Below, piece after piece: positions 47,565-56,285 of a DNA stretch of 64,000 nucleotides; positions within the stretch are counted from its first letter, which is position 1, and each line of letters opens with the position of its first letter. The notes beneath the pieces are model-generated. The model ran no database searches. It had not been told where the DNA came from and saw only the letters and a program-made list of their open reading frames with translations. Made by a program: the position numbers and the translations under genes. Source of the stretch: Amaricoccus macauensis (lineage in GTDB: Bacteria; Pseudomonadota; Alphaproteobacteria; Rhodobacterales; Rhodobacteraceae); NCBI RefSeq assembly GCF_014201905.1, contig NZ_JACHFM010000001.1:1502994-1566993 (forward strand). Direction: 5' to 3'.

Positions 47565-47759
47565 ATGCCAGCAAAATCCGCCGCTCAGCAGAAGGCCGCA
47601 GGCGCGGCCCTGTCGGCCAAGCGCGGTGACACACCGAAGAGTGAACTCAAGGGTGCCGCGCGCGAGATGGAAGAATCGATGACCGAGAAGGAACTGGAGG
47701 ACTTCGCCAGCACGAAACGCAAGGGCAAACCCGAACACGTCAAGGACGGCTCGTCCTGA
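47565..47759 (+). CDS. DUF3008-type small hydrophilic protein
   Basis: This is a 64-residue, highly charged protein: MPAKSAAQQKAAGAALSAKR, then SELKGAAREMEESMTEKELEDFASTKRKGKPEHV. It matches the general pattern of DUF3008 proteins, small hydrophilic proteins frequent in alphaproteobacteria. No hydrophobic core is visible, so it is probably disordered or helical. It is convergent with the helicase gene (4 bases between stops) and divergent from the hypothetical gene at 47165. Confidence 0.75.
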   Translation: MPAKSAAQQKAAGAALSAKRGDTPKSELKGAAREMEESMTEKELEDFASTKRKGKPEHVKDGSS

Positions 47760-47763
47760 GGCC

Positions 47764-49842
47764 CTAGCCCCACATCGCCCGCATCCGCGAGGCAAGATCT
47801 ACCGTCGCGCCCGTGGCCAGGGCCGGCGCGGCGGTCGCTGTGGCGACCGGGATGCGCGCCACCTCGAAATGCCCGAGCAACCGGTCGGGGATGAACCGTG
47901 TCCGCGAGGCATAGACGTGCCGGTCGCCCCGTTTCGACTGTCCGTGCACATAGAACCGCTGCGGCACGATGACCGTCAGCTCGTCGCGGGCCCGGGTCAT
48001 CGCCACGTAGAACAGCCGGCGCTCCTCGTTGATCTCGGCGCTGGTGCCGGTCGCGAGATCGGACGGAATGCACCCGTCGACACCGTTCAGCACATGCACC
48101 CGCCGCCACTCCTGCCCCTTGGCGGAATGGATCGTCGACAGGATCAGATAGTCCTCGTCCCGGTGCGGCGGCCCGGACTCATCACTCGTCGCCGACGGCG
48201 GATCGAGGGTGATCTCCGTCAGGAACCGCGTCCGGTCCCCGAATCCCGCCGCGATCGCCTCGAGCTGCAACAGATCGGCGCGCCGGGGCGCCGCGTCATC
48301 ATGCCGCCGTTCGAGATGCGGCTCGTACCATTGCCGCACCGCCTCGAGCTCACCCGGCCAGCCGAGCTTGCCGGGGCGCACCTGCCGGAAGAGCGCGACG
48401 AACTCCTGCCACTGCGCATTCGCCCGGGCCGGGACGCGCACCGCCGATAGCGCCTCGTCCGGGTCCGCCGCGTCGGCAAGCGTATCGAGCACCGTGGTCG
48501 CCGTCGCCGCGCCGATTCCCGGGATCAGCTGCAACACGCGAAAGCCCGAGACCCGGTCACGCGGGTTCTGCACCAGCCGCAGGGTCGCGAGCACGTCCTT
48601 CACATGCGCCGCGTCGAGAAACTTCAGGCCGCCGAACTTCACGAACGGTATATTGCGCCGGACAAGCTCCACCTCCAGCGGCCCGGAATGGTGCGCCGTG
48701 CGGAACAGCACCGCCTGTTCCCTGAGCGCGAGCCCCTCTTCCCGCGCCGCCAGCACGTCACGGCAGATGAGATCGACCTGACAGGCCTCGTCCCAGACCG
48801 TGGCGAGCCGCGGCCGCGGCCCCGCCGGCCGGTCACTCCGCAGCTCCTTGCGAAAGCCCTCCGTCGCCTCGCCGATAACCGCGTTCGCCGCCGCGAGGAT
48901 TTCCGGCGTCGAGCGGTAGTTCTGCTCCAGCGTCACCACCGTCGCGCGCGGGCTGAAGGCATCGGGGAAATCGAGAATGTTGCGCACTTCCGCCGCGCGG
49001 AAGGCGTAGATCGACTGCGCGTCATCGCCCACCACCGTCAGCCCGTCGCCGTTCGGCCGAAGCGCCAGCAGGATGCCGGACTGCAACCGGTTGGTGTCCT
49101 GATACTCGTCTACCAGCACGTGATCAAAGCGCCCGCCGATCTCCGCCGCCAGCCCCGCTTCCTGCATCAGCCCGTGCCAATAGAGCAGCAGGTCGTCGTA
49201 ATCGAGCACGGCACTCGCCTGCTTTGCCTCCACATAGGTCGCGAACAGCGACTTCAGCTCGCCATGCCACTCGGCACACCAGGGAAACGCATCGCGCAGC
49301 ACCTCGTCGAGCGGCGCCCGGGCGTTGACCGCGCGCGAGTAGATCGCGAGGCAGGTGGATTTTGCCGGAAATCGCCGCGGTCCCCCGGCCACGCCGAGCC
49401 GGTGCCGCGCCAGCGCCATCAGGTCGGCGGAGTCCTCCCGGTCATGGATGGTGAACCCGGGATCGAGCCCGATCGCCGGCGCGTATTCCCGGAGCAGCCG
49501 CGCGCCCATGGCGTGAAACGTCCCGGCCCAGGTCAGGCCGCGCGCCAGCACCTCGGCGGTCGGCCCCATGGTCTCCACGGCCAGCCGCTCGGCCCGGCGC
49601 ACCATCTCGGCCGCCGCGCGCCGCGAGAAGGTCATGAGCAGGATCCGCCGCGGATCCGCGCCCGAGCGCACCAGATGTGCCAGCCGGTGCACCAGCGTGT
49701 GCGTCTTGCCGGTACCGGCACCGGCAATGACGAGAAGCGGCCCGGCAACCCCGCCGCCGCCATGCACCACCGCCGCCCGCTGTGCCGGATTGAGCCGTTC
49801 GAGCGGGTCGGAATCAGTCCTGAGGGCAGTGGCCGTGGTCAT
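47764..49842 (-). CDS. UvrD/PcrA-family ATP-dependent DNA helicase
   Basis: This is a 692-residue superfamily 1A helicase. It shows the Q motif LNPAQRAAVVHG, Walker A VIAGAGTGKTHTLVHRLAHLV near residue 37, FDHVLVDEYQDTNRLQ (Walker B), VVGDDAQSIYAFRAAEV, TLEQNYRSTPEILAAAN, LSTIHSAKGQEWRRVHVL and FYVAMTRARDELTV. It is shorter than E. coli UvrD (720) and seems to be an accessory paralogue rather than the main mismatch-repair helicase. The ATG at 49842 gives MTTATALRTDSDPLERLNPAQ; the open frame to 49953 is not family-like. Confidence 0.9.
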   Translation of the reverse strand: MTTATALRTDSDPLERLNPAQRAAVVHGGGGVAGPLLVIAGAGTGKTHTLVHRLAHLVRSGADPRRILLMTFSRRAAAEMVRRAERLAVETMGPTAEVLARGLTWAGTFHAMGARLLREYAPAIGLDPGFTIHDREDSADLMALARHRLGVAGGPRRFPAKSTCLAIYSRAVNARAPLDEVLRDAFPWCAEWHGELKSLFATYVEAKQASAVLDYDDLLLYWHGLMQEAGLAAEIGGRFDHVLVDEYQDTNRLQSGILLALRPNGDGLTVVGDDAQSIYAFRAAEVRNILDFPDAFSPRATVVTLEQNYRSTPEILAAANAVIGEATEGFRKELRSDRPAGPRPRLATVWDEACQVDLICRDVLAAREEGLALREQAVLFRTAHHSGPLEVELVRRNIPFVKFGGLKFLDAAHVKDVLATLRLVQNPRDRVSGFRVLQLIPGIGAATATTVLDTLADAADPDEALSAVRVPARANAQWQEFVALFRQVRPGKLGWPGELEAVRQWYEPHLERRHDDAAPRRADLLQLEAIAAGFGDRTRFLTEITLDPPSATSDESGPPHRDEDYLILSTIHSAKGQEWRRVHVLNGVDGCIPSDLATGTSAEINEERRLFYVAMTRARDELTVIVPQRFYVHGQSKRGDRHVYASRTRFIPDRLLGHFEVARIPVATATAAPALATGATVDLASRMRAMWG

Positions 49843-50014
49843 GTGGGCATCAAGCCTTGTTTCTGATTCGTTCGCAAGCCTCATCAACGTTACCAGCCCG
49901 CCGGAAGCCTGCCCGAGCGGCCAGCTTTTGCCGGGGCCGGGCACCTGCGACACTGCCCGCCAGCACCTTCAGGCAACCAGCATCAGCCTACCCGTTCCAG
50001 CGAGGTCTACCGCC

Positions 50015-50887
50015 ATGCCCGAGTCGAACCCGCTCGCCGATCTCTCCCGCGCCACGTCCGCCGCGGTCGCCGCCGCCGCGCGCCACGTCGTCGCCGTCCG
50101 TGACGGCCAGGGCCGCCCGTTGAGCGGCATCATCTGGGACGGCGGCCGGATCGTCTCTGCCGAGGAGTGCCTCGGCGGCGATGACCCGGCCGCCGTCCTG
50201 TTACCCGACGGGCGGGAGCTTTCCGCCGAGATCGCCGGGCGGGATCCCACGACCGACGTCGCGGTCCTCAAGGCGGAAACCGGCGATGCCCCTGCCCTTG
50301 AACCCGCCGGGCTTCCCGAGGTCGGCGCGCTCACCCTCGTCGTCGGGCGCGGCGCGGACGGTCCGCTGGCGGCACTCGCCATGGTCGCGGCCACCGGCCC
50401 GGCCTGGACCTCGGCGGCTGGTGGCAGGATCGACGGGCTCGTCCGGCTCGGGCTCCTCCTGCCCTATGCACTGGAAGGTGGCGCGGTGATTGATGCCGAA
50501 GGCCGGCTCCTCGGGCTCGCGGTCGCCGATCCGCGCCGCCGCGGGCTCGTCATCCCGACGGCGACCATTGCCCGCTCGGTCGAGACGCTCGCCGCGCGTG
50601 GCCACGTCGGCCGCGGCCACCTCGGTCTGGCGCTGCGCCCGCTCGGCTCCACGCCGGGCCTGATGGTGGTCGAGGTCAGCGCCGCCGGGCCGGCCGCCGC
50701 CGCGGGCTTCCTTCTTGGCGATATTGTCACCACATGGGAGGGCGAGCCGGTCGGCAGCATGCGAGGGATCTCGCGCCGGCTCGGGCCCGACTCGGTTGGC
50801 AAGGACGTGCGGCTCGGCATCATTCGTGCCGGTGCGCCGCACGAAGTCCGCGTGACGATCGGCGAGCGGCGGCACATCGAGGGGTAG
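50015..50887 (+). CDS. HtrA-like PDZ protein lacking the catalytic triad
   Basis: This 290-residue protein has the two-domain layout of DegP/HtrA: a trypsin-like domain (about residues 25-185) and one PDZ domain (about 195-285, GHLGLALRPLGSTPGLMVVEVS, GDIVTTWEGEPVGSM). Aligned by eye, the catalytic His is missing (IVSAEECLGG), Asp81 is kept (DPTTDVAVLK) and the GNSGG serine motif reads A-L-E-G-G at 152-156. It has no signal peptide, so it is probably cytoplasmic and not a protease. It is followed after 4 bases by a LuxR-type regulator, suggesting a sensor or partner role. Divergent from the helicase gene. Confidence 0.8.
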   Translation: MPESNPLADLSRATSAAVAAAARHVVAVRDGQGRPLSGIIWDGGRIVSAEECLGGDDPAAVLLPDGRELSAEIAGRDPTTDVAVLKAETGDAPALEPAGLPEVGALTLVVGRGADGPLAALAMVAATGPAWTSAAGGRIDGLVRLGLLLPYALEGGAVIDAEGRLLGLAVADPRRRGLVIPTATIARSVETLAARGHVGRGHLGLALRPLGSTPGLMVVEVSAAGPAAAAGFLLGDIVTTWEGEPVGSMRGISRRLGPDSVGKDVRLGIIRAGAPHEVRVTIGERRHIEG

Positions 50888-50891
50888 GACA

Positions 50892-51392
50892 ATGTGGTCG
50901 GGAGGTTCGGCACTCAGGCGCTACGCGGTGCGGCTCGATGTGGCCGACGCCGATCTCGCGGACGCGCTCGCCGAGGCCATGGCCGCCACGCCCTCGCTCT
51001 ACCCGGTGTCCTCGGGCGACCGGCCCGACGTGACCGTCACCGACCGCAGCGCGCCGGCCGCCTCGCGCCCGCTCCTGCGGCTGGTCGGCGGCCCGCTGCC
51101 GGAGGACGCGCCGGTCGATCTCGTGCTCTCTGCCGCGCACGTGATGGCGGCTGGTCTGCGGGTCGAGACCGACGCCCGGCGCGACGCGCCGCCACCGCAT
51201 CTCAGCCCGCGCGAGCGCGAAGTCCTTGTCCACCTCGCCGACGGCGCCTCCAACAAGCTGATCGCCCGGGAGCTCGGCATCACCGAGCGCACGGCGAAAT
51301 TCCACGTGGCGGCGGTGCTCACCCGCCTGCACGCGCGGAACCGTTCCGAGGCCGTGAGCATTGCCCTGAGAGAGGGCCTGATCGCGCTCTGA
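50892..51392 (+). CDS. LuxR-type regulator with divergent N-terminus
   Basis: This 166-residue protein ends in a clear LuxR/NarL helix-turn-helix: LSPREREVLVHLADGASNKLIARELGITERTAKFH within residues about 102-140. The N-terminal 95 residues (YAVRLDVADADLADALAEAM, VDLVLSAAHVMAAGL) may be a shrunken receiver domain, but no phosphoacceptor Asp with the usual surroundings is evident. It is in the same operon as the HtrA-like protein, 4 bases downstream, so the two probably work together, perhaps with the PDZ protein controlling the regulator. Confidence 0.82.
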   Translation: MWSGGSALRRYAVRLDVADADLADALAEAMAATPSLYPVSSGDRPDVTVTDRSAPAASRPLLRLVGGPLPEDAPVDLVLSAAHVMAAGLRVETDARRDAPPPHLSPREREVLVHLADGASNKLIARELGITERTAKFHVAAVLTRLHARNRSEAVSIALREGLIAL

Positions 51393-51641
51393 CCGGCGGC
51401 GATTGGCCACCGGCCGAGGCCCCACGTCTCGCCGACAGCGCGAGCAGCCGCGAGGGCAAACTCGTGGCGGATGCAGGGACCGGAAGAAGCGGCCGGCTTT
51501 CACAGTTGGCCGACGCTATTTTGTTGTTCCAACGTCAAAGATCCCCTGTAACATCTGCCCGGACGCCGGGCCGCCGCCCAACGAAGCGCGCGGTATCCGG
51601 CGATGCTCCCCCAACGGGGGCACTACCAACAGGGGGCTAGA

Positions 51642-52748
51642 ATGCTGAATCCGAGACCCGCATCCGTGCTGGCCGCGCTGACGCTCGCGACCACTGCCGC
51701 GGTCCTGCCGGCGCAGGCGGAGGTCCCGCAGGCGCTGATTGACGCTGCCAAGGCCGAGGGCACGCTCACCACGATCGCCCTGCCGCACGACTGGTGCAAC
51801 TACGGCGGCGTGATCGAGGGCTTCAAGGCGAAGTACGGCATCGCCGTCAACGAGCTCAATCCCGACGCCGGGTCCGCCGACGAACTCGAGGCGATCCGCG
51901 CCAACAAGGACAACACCGGCCCGCAGGCACCCGACGTGATCGACGTCGGCTTCTCCTTTGGCCCGGCGGCCGTGAAGGACGGCCTGCTCCAGCCCTACAA
52001 GGTCTCCACCTGGGACGAGATCCCCGACAACGTGAAGGACCCTGAGGGCCTGTGGTACGGCGACTACTACGGCGTGCTCTCCTTCGCGGTGAACACCGAC
52101 ATCGTCACCGACCCGCCGAAGGACTGGGCGGACCTCCTGAAGCCCGAGTTCGCCAACTCCGTCGCCCTCGCCGGTGACCCGCGCGCCTCGAACCAGGCGA
52201 TCCTCGGCGTCTACGCTGCCGGCCTCGCCGCCGGTGGTGCCGCCGGTGCCGACGCCGGCGAAAAGGGCCTCGCCTACTTTGCCGAGATGAACAAGGCCGG
52301 CAACTTCGTGCCGGTGATCGGCAAGTCCGGCACGCTGGCGCAGGGCGCGACCCCGGTCGTCGTCTGGTGGGACTACAACGCCCTCTCCGGCCGCGACGCG
52401 CTGAACGGCAACCCGCCGGTCGAGGTCATCGTCCCGGAATCGGGCGTCGTCGCCGGCGTCTACGCGCAGGGCATCTCCGCCTATGCGCCGCATCCGAACG
52501 CCGCGAAGCTCTGGATGGAATATCTCTACTCCGACGAGGGCCAGCTGAAGTGGCTCGAGGGCTACTGCCACCCGATCCGCTTCAACGCCATGGCCAAGGC
52601 CGGGACCATCCCGCAGGAGCTTCTCGACAAGCTCCCGCCGGCCGCCGCCTATGAAAAGGCGGTGTTCCCGACCCTCGAAGAGCAGGAAGCGATGAAAACC
52701 GCGATCACCGGCGGCTGGGACAAGGTCGTCGGCGCCAACGTCCAATAG
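51642..52748 (+). CDS. ABC transporter extracellular solute-binding protein (PotD-like operon)
   Basis: This is a 368-residue periplasmic binding protein with a signal peptide (MLNPRPASVLAALTLATTAAVLPAQAE). The mature part looks like the iron/polyamine-type class: VPQALIDAAKAEGTLTTIALPHDWCNYG, APDVIDVGFSFGPAAVKDG, WYGDYYGVLSFAVNTD, AQGATPVVVWWDYNAL and HPNAAKLWMEYLYSDEGQLKWLEGYCHPIRF. AGGGGG lies ahead of the ATG. It is the first gene of a rightward operon with two permeases, an ATPase and an aldolase. The substrate is unknown; the aldolase suggests a carboxylated carbon source as much as a polyamine. Confidence 0.88.
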   Translation: MLNPRPASVLAALTLATTAAVLPAQAEVPQALIDAAKAEGTLTTIALPHDWCNYGGVIEGFKAKYGIAVNELNPDAGSADELEAIRANKDNTGPQAPDVIDVGFSFGPAAVKDGLLQPYKVSTWDEIPDNVKDPEGLWYGDYYGVLSFAVNTDIVTDPPKDWADLLKPEFANSVALAGDPRASNQAILGVYAAGLAAGGAAGADAGEKGLAYFAEMNKAGNFVPVIGKSGTLAQGATPVVVWWDYNALSGRDALNGNPPVEVIVPESGVVAGVYAQGISAYAPHPNAAKLWMEYLYSDEGQLKWLEGYCHPIRFNAMAKAGTIPQELLDKLPPAAAYEKAVFPTLEEQEAMKTAITGGWDKVVGANVQ

Positions 52749-52754
52749 CAGAGA

Positions 52755-53618
52755 ATGGCAGCCCCGGCCCCCACGGCGCGCTCCTGGGCATGGCTCGGGA
52801 TGCTGCCCTTCACGCTCTTCGCGCTCATGTTCCTGCTGGTGCCGACCATGTTCATCGTGGTCGGCGCCTTCCGCGCCGAAGGCGGCGGCTTCACACTCGA
52901 CCATGTGATGAACCTCTTCACGCCGTCGATCCTCGCCGCCTTCTCGATTTCGATCCGCATCAGCCTCGCCTCGGCGTTCCTCGGCTGCGTCATCGGCTTC
53001 GCGGTCGCCTGTTCGATCACCGTCGGCGGCCTGCCCGGCTGGATCCGCGGCCCGCTGCTCACCTTCTCGGGCGTTGCCTCGAACTTCGCGGGGGTGCCGC
53101 TCGCCTTCGCCTTCCTCGCCACCCTCGGCCGCCTCGGGCTCGTGACGGTGTTCCTGCGCGAGTGGTTCGGCATCAACATCTACGCCCTCGGCTTCAACCT
53201 GCTGTCGTTCTGGGGCCTGACGCTCACCTACCTCTTCTTCCAGATTCCGCTGATGATCCTCATCGTCACCCCGGCGCTCGATGGCCTGCGCCGCGAGTGG
53301 CGCGAGGCGGCGGAGGTCCTCGGGGCCTCCCGCGCGCAATACTGGTGGATGGTCGCCTTCCCGATCCTCTGGCCGACGCTGCTCGGCACGCTGGCGCTGC
53401 TCTTCGCCAACGCCTTCGGTGCCGTTGCCACGGCCTATGCGCTGACCGGCTCGTCGCTCTCGATCGTGCCGATCGTGCTCTTCGCCCAGATCCGCGGCGA
53501 CGTGCTGCAGGACCCGCACATCGGTTACGCGCTCGCCTTCGGCATGATCGTCGTCACCGGTATCGGCAACGCCTTCTACATCTGGATGCGCAGCCGCGCG
53601 GAAAGGTGGATCAAATGA
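52755..53618 (+). CDS. ABC transporter permease 1 (PotB type)
   Basis: This is a 287-residue inner-membrane permease with about six hydrophobic helices. An N-terminal helix (LGMLPFTLFALMFLLVPTMFIVVGAF) precedes a core with ISLASAFLGCVIGFAVACSI, FSGVASNFAGVPLAFAFLATLG and the EAA-type loop LRREWREAAEVLGASRAQYWWMVAFPILWPTLLGTL. It is 6 bases after the binding-protein stop and overlaps the second permease by 4 bases. Confidence 0.9.
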   Translation: MAAPAPTARSWAWLGMLPFTLFALMFLLVPTMFIVVGAFRAEGGGFTLDHVMNLFTPSILAAFSISIRISLASAFLGCVIGFAVACSITVGGLPGWIRGPLLTFSGVASNFAGVPLAFAFLATLGRLGLVTVFLREWFGINIYALGFNLLSFWGLTLTYLFFQIPLMILIVTPALDGLRREWREAAEVLGASRAQYWWMVAFPILWPTLLGTLALLFANAFGAVATAYALTGSSLSIVPIVLFAQIRGDVLQDPHIGYALAFGMIVVTGIGNAFYIWMRSRAERWIK

Positions 53619-54403
53619 AGCCGAGCCGCATCTGGGCGTGGCTGGCGCTCGCCGTCGGCGCGCTCTACTTCGCGCTGCCGCTGATCGGCACCATCGAGTT
53701 CTCGCTCAGGATGCGCCGCGGCGTCTACAGCTTCGACGCCTATCGCGCGGTGCTGAGCGACCCGCAGTTTCGCGCCACGTTCTCGTTCTCGGTGTTCATG
53801 GCGCTGATGACGATCGTGCTCGGCGTGCTGGTCATCGCGCCGACCGCCTACTGGGTGCGCCTGAAGCTGCCGCGCTGGCGGCCGATCGTGGAGTTCATCA
53901 CCCTCCTGCCGCTTGTCGTGCCGCCCATCGTGCTCGTCTTCGGCTATATCCGCCTTTACAATACCTCGTCGTGGCTGCCGCTCACCGGCACGGCCGGCGG
54001 CACCAACCTGCTGCTCCTCGCCGGTTACACCGTGCTCGCCCTGCCCTACATGTACCGCGCGGTCGACACCGGGCTTCGCACCATCGACGTGGCGACCCTC
54101 ACCGAAGCGGCCCAGAGCCTTGGCGCCGGCTGGATCACCATCATGGCCCGCATCATCCTGCCCAACATCATGGTGGCGATCCTCTCGGGCGCCTTCCTCA
54201 CCTTCGCCATCGTCATCGGCGAGTTCGTCCTCGCCGCGCTGCTGAACCGCCCGGCCTTCGGTCCGTACCTCCAGGTCCTCGGCGCCAACCGGGCCTATGA
54301 GCCGGCGGCGCTCGCGGTCATCACCTTCGCCATCACGTGGGCGTGCATGGGGCTGATCCAGCTCGTCACACGCCTGCAAAAGCACACACAGGTTCCCCGG
54401 TAG
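53615..54403 (+). CDS. ABC transporter permease 2 (PotC type)
   Basis: This is a 262-residue inner-membrane permease, partner of the preceding one. Landmarks are IWAWLALAVGALYFALPLIGTIEFSL, FITLLPLVVPPIVLVFGYIRLY and the coupling loop DVATLTEAAQSLGAGWITIMARIILPNIMVAILSG. The start overlaps the previous stop (ATGA) and the ATPase gene begins 3 bases after its stop, so all are cotranscribed. Confidence 0.9.
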   Translation: MKPSRIWAWLALAVGALYFALPLIGTIEFSLRMRRGVYSFDAYRAVLSDPQFRATFSFSVFMALMTIVLGVLVIAPTAYWVRLKLPRWRPIVEFITLLPLVVPPIVLVFGYIRLYNTSSWLPLTGTAGGTNLLLLAGYTVLALPYMYRAVDTGLRTIDVATLTEAAQSLGAGWITIMARIILPNIMVAILSGAFLTFAIVIGEFVLAALLNRPAFGPYLQVLGANRAYEPAALAVITFAITWACMGLIQLVTRLQKHTQVPR

Positions 54404-54406
54404 CCC

Positions 54407-55465
54407 ATGGCATTCCTCGACATCACCCGGCTCGAGAAGTTCTACGGCACCACCCACGTGGTGAAGGACTTCAACCTCGCCGTGGAAAAGGGCGAGTTCA
54501 TCTCGTTCCTCGGCCCCTCGGGCTGCGGCAAGACCACGACGCTGCGCATGGTCGCGGGCTTCGAGACGCCAAGCTCGGGCTCGATCCGCATCGACGGCCG
54601 CGACGTGGTCAACCTCCGGCCGAACCAGCGCAACATCGGCATGGTCTTCCAGGCCTACGCGCTCTTCCCGAACCTCACCGTCGCGCAGAACATCGGCTTC
54701 GGCCTCAAGGTCGCAGGCCGCCCGCGCGCCGAGATCGACGAGCGGGTCCGGGAGATGCTCGGCATCATCCACCTGCCCGAGCTCGGAGGCCGCTTCCCGT
54801 TCCAGCTTTCCGGCGGCCAGCAGCAACGCGTGGCGCTCGCCCGCGCGCTCGCCATCCGCCCGAAGCTCCTGCTCCTCGACGAGCCGCTGTCCGCGCTCGA
54901 CGCCAAGATCCGCGTCTCGCTCCGGCAGGAAATCCGCGCCATCCAGAAGAAGCTCGGCATCACCACGATCTACGTGACCCACGATCAGGAAGAAGCCCTG
55001 TCGATGTCCGACCGCATCGTGGTGATGAACGCCGGCGTCGCCGAGCAGGTGGGCGACCCCTTCACCATCTACAACCGCCCGGCGACCCGCTTCGTCGCGG
55101 GCTTCGTCGGCACGCTGAACGCGCTCGATGCCATCGTCACCGATCCCGCCACCGGCAGCATCACCCTCGACGGCCAGCCGATCCGCCTGAACCGCCCGAT
55201 CGACGCGGCGGCGGGCGCCAGCATCGGCCTGGCGCTGCGCCCGGAAACCCTCGCCCTCGGCCCCCGGCCGGAAACCGACGGCAGCCTGCGCGGCACCGTG
55301 CGCGACGTGCAGTTCCTCGGCTCCGTCCTCAGGGTCCGCGTCGCCCTCGACGGGCAGGTGGTGGCGCTCGACTCCTTCAACACCGCCGCCCTCCGCCCGC
55401 CCGCCGTCGGCGACGCAGTGGAGGTAAGCTTCGCAACGGCTGACGTCCTCGTTTCAGACGGCTAA
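54407..55465 (+). CDS. ABC transporter ATP-binding protein (PotA type)
   Basis: This 352-residue ATPase has an N-terminal nucleotide-binding domain and a C-terminal TOBE-type regulatory domain. Landmarks are Walker A LGPSGCGKTTTLRMVAG near residue 37, signature FQLSGGQQQRVALARALA, Walker B LLLLDEPLSALDAKIR and YVTHDQEEALSMSDRIVVM; the C-terminal region contains LRPETLALG. It belongs to the importer operon, followed 34 bases later by the aldolase gene. Confidence 0.93.
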   Translation: MAFLDITRLEKFYGTTHVVKDFNLAVEKGEFISFLGPSGCGKTTTLRMVAGFETPSSGSIRIDGRDVVNLRPNQRNIGMVFQAYALFPNLTVAQNIGFGLKVAGRPRAEIDERVREMLGIIHLPELGGRFPFQLSGGQQQRVALARALAIRPKLLLLDEPLSALDAKIRVSLRQEIRAIQKKLGITTIYVTHDQEEALSMSDRIVVMNAGVAEQVGDPFTIYNRPATRFVAGFVGTLNALDAIVTDPATGSITLDGQPIRLNRPIDAAAGASIGLALRPETLALGPRPETDGSLRGTVRDVQFLGSVLRVRVALDGQVVALDSFNTAALRPPAVGDAVEVSFATADVLVSDG

Positions 55466-55499
55466 GCTCCCCCCAAAACCCGAAGGGAGGGACGAAAAG

Positions 55500-56285
55500 A
55501 TGATCGAGAACGCGCTCAAGTCGCGGTGGGCTGCCGGTCAGGCCACGCTGAACGGCTGGCTTTCGGTGGGCAACGCCTTCACGGCCGAGATCATGGCGGC
55601 GCAGGGCTACGACAGCCTGACGATCGACATGCAGCACGGGGCGCTCGACTACGCCGCCGTCCTGCCGATGCTTCAGGCGATGCGTGCCTCGGGTGTCGTG
55701 CCGCTCGTGCGGGTGCCGTGGCTCGAACCCGGCGTCATCATGAAGGCGCTCGACGCCGGCGCCTACGGTATCATCTGCCCAATGGTGAGCACCGCGGATC
55801 AGGCGGCGGCGCTGGTACGCGCGATGCGGTACCCGCCGCTCGGCGAGCGCAGCTTTGGCCCGACGCGTGCGATCTACGCCGCCGGGGACGGTTACGCCGC
55901 CGAGGCGAACGGCCAGATTCTTGCCCTCGCCATGGTCGAGACCGCCGAGGCGATGGAAAATCTCGACGCCATCGCCGCGACGCCGGGGCTCGACGGCATC
56001 TATGTCGGCCCCTCGGACCTCTCGCTCGGCCTTTCCGGTGGCCGCATCCAGCCCGGACCCGACCGGGAGGAGCCGGAGGTGATCGAGGCGTTCCATCGCA
56101 TCGTCGCCGCCTGCCGCAAGAACGGCATCCGAGCGGGCCTGCACTGCATGACCCCCGACTACGCCGCCCGCGCCGTCGCCTGGGGCTTCGACATGACCAC
56201 CGTCTCCGGCGACTCCCGCCTCCTGGCGCTCGCCGCCGGCGAAAGCGTCGCGCGCTTCCGCGCCTCGCTCAAGTCCGCCGCCTGA
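55500..56285 (+). CDS. HpcH/HpaI-family class II pyruvate aldolase
   Basis: This is a 261-residue metal-dependent aldolase of the 4-hydroxy-2-oxo-heptane-1,7-dioate family. Landmarks are GWLSVGNAFTAEIMAAQGYDS, TIDMQHGALDY with the catalytic His, LVRVPWLEPGVIMKALDAGAYGIICPMV with the substrate Arg, ILALAMVETAEAMENLDAI (metal Glu) and GIYVGPSDLSLGL (metal Asp). These enzymes split or join pyruvate and an aldehyde. AAGGGAGGG precedes the ATG. Its place at the end of the importer operon suggests that it acts on the imported compound or a product of it. Confidence 0.9.
   Translation: MIENALKSRWAAGQATLNGWLSVGNAFTAEIMAAQGYDSLTIDMQHGALDYAAVLPMLQAMRASGVVPLVRVPWLEPGVIMKALDAGAYGIICPMVSTADQAAALVRAMRYPPLGERSFGPTRAIYAAGDGYAAEANGQILALAMVETAEAMENLDAIAATPGLDGIYVGPSDLSLGLSGGRIQPGPDREEPEVIEAFHRIVAACRKNGIRAGLHCMTPDYAARAVAWGFDMTTVSGDSRLLALAAGESVARFRASLKSAA

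Noticed and set aside
51516-53519. 667-codon leftward open frame opposite the importer genes
   Set aside because: Low-complexity Arg/Glu/Gly-rich translation antisense to a binding protein and permease with strong motifs.
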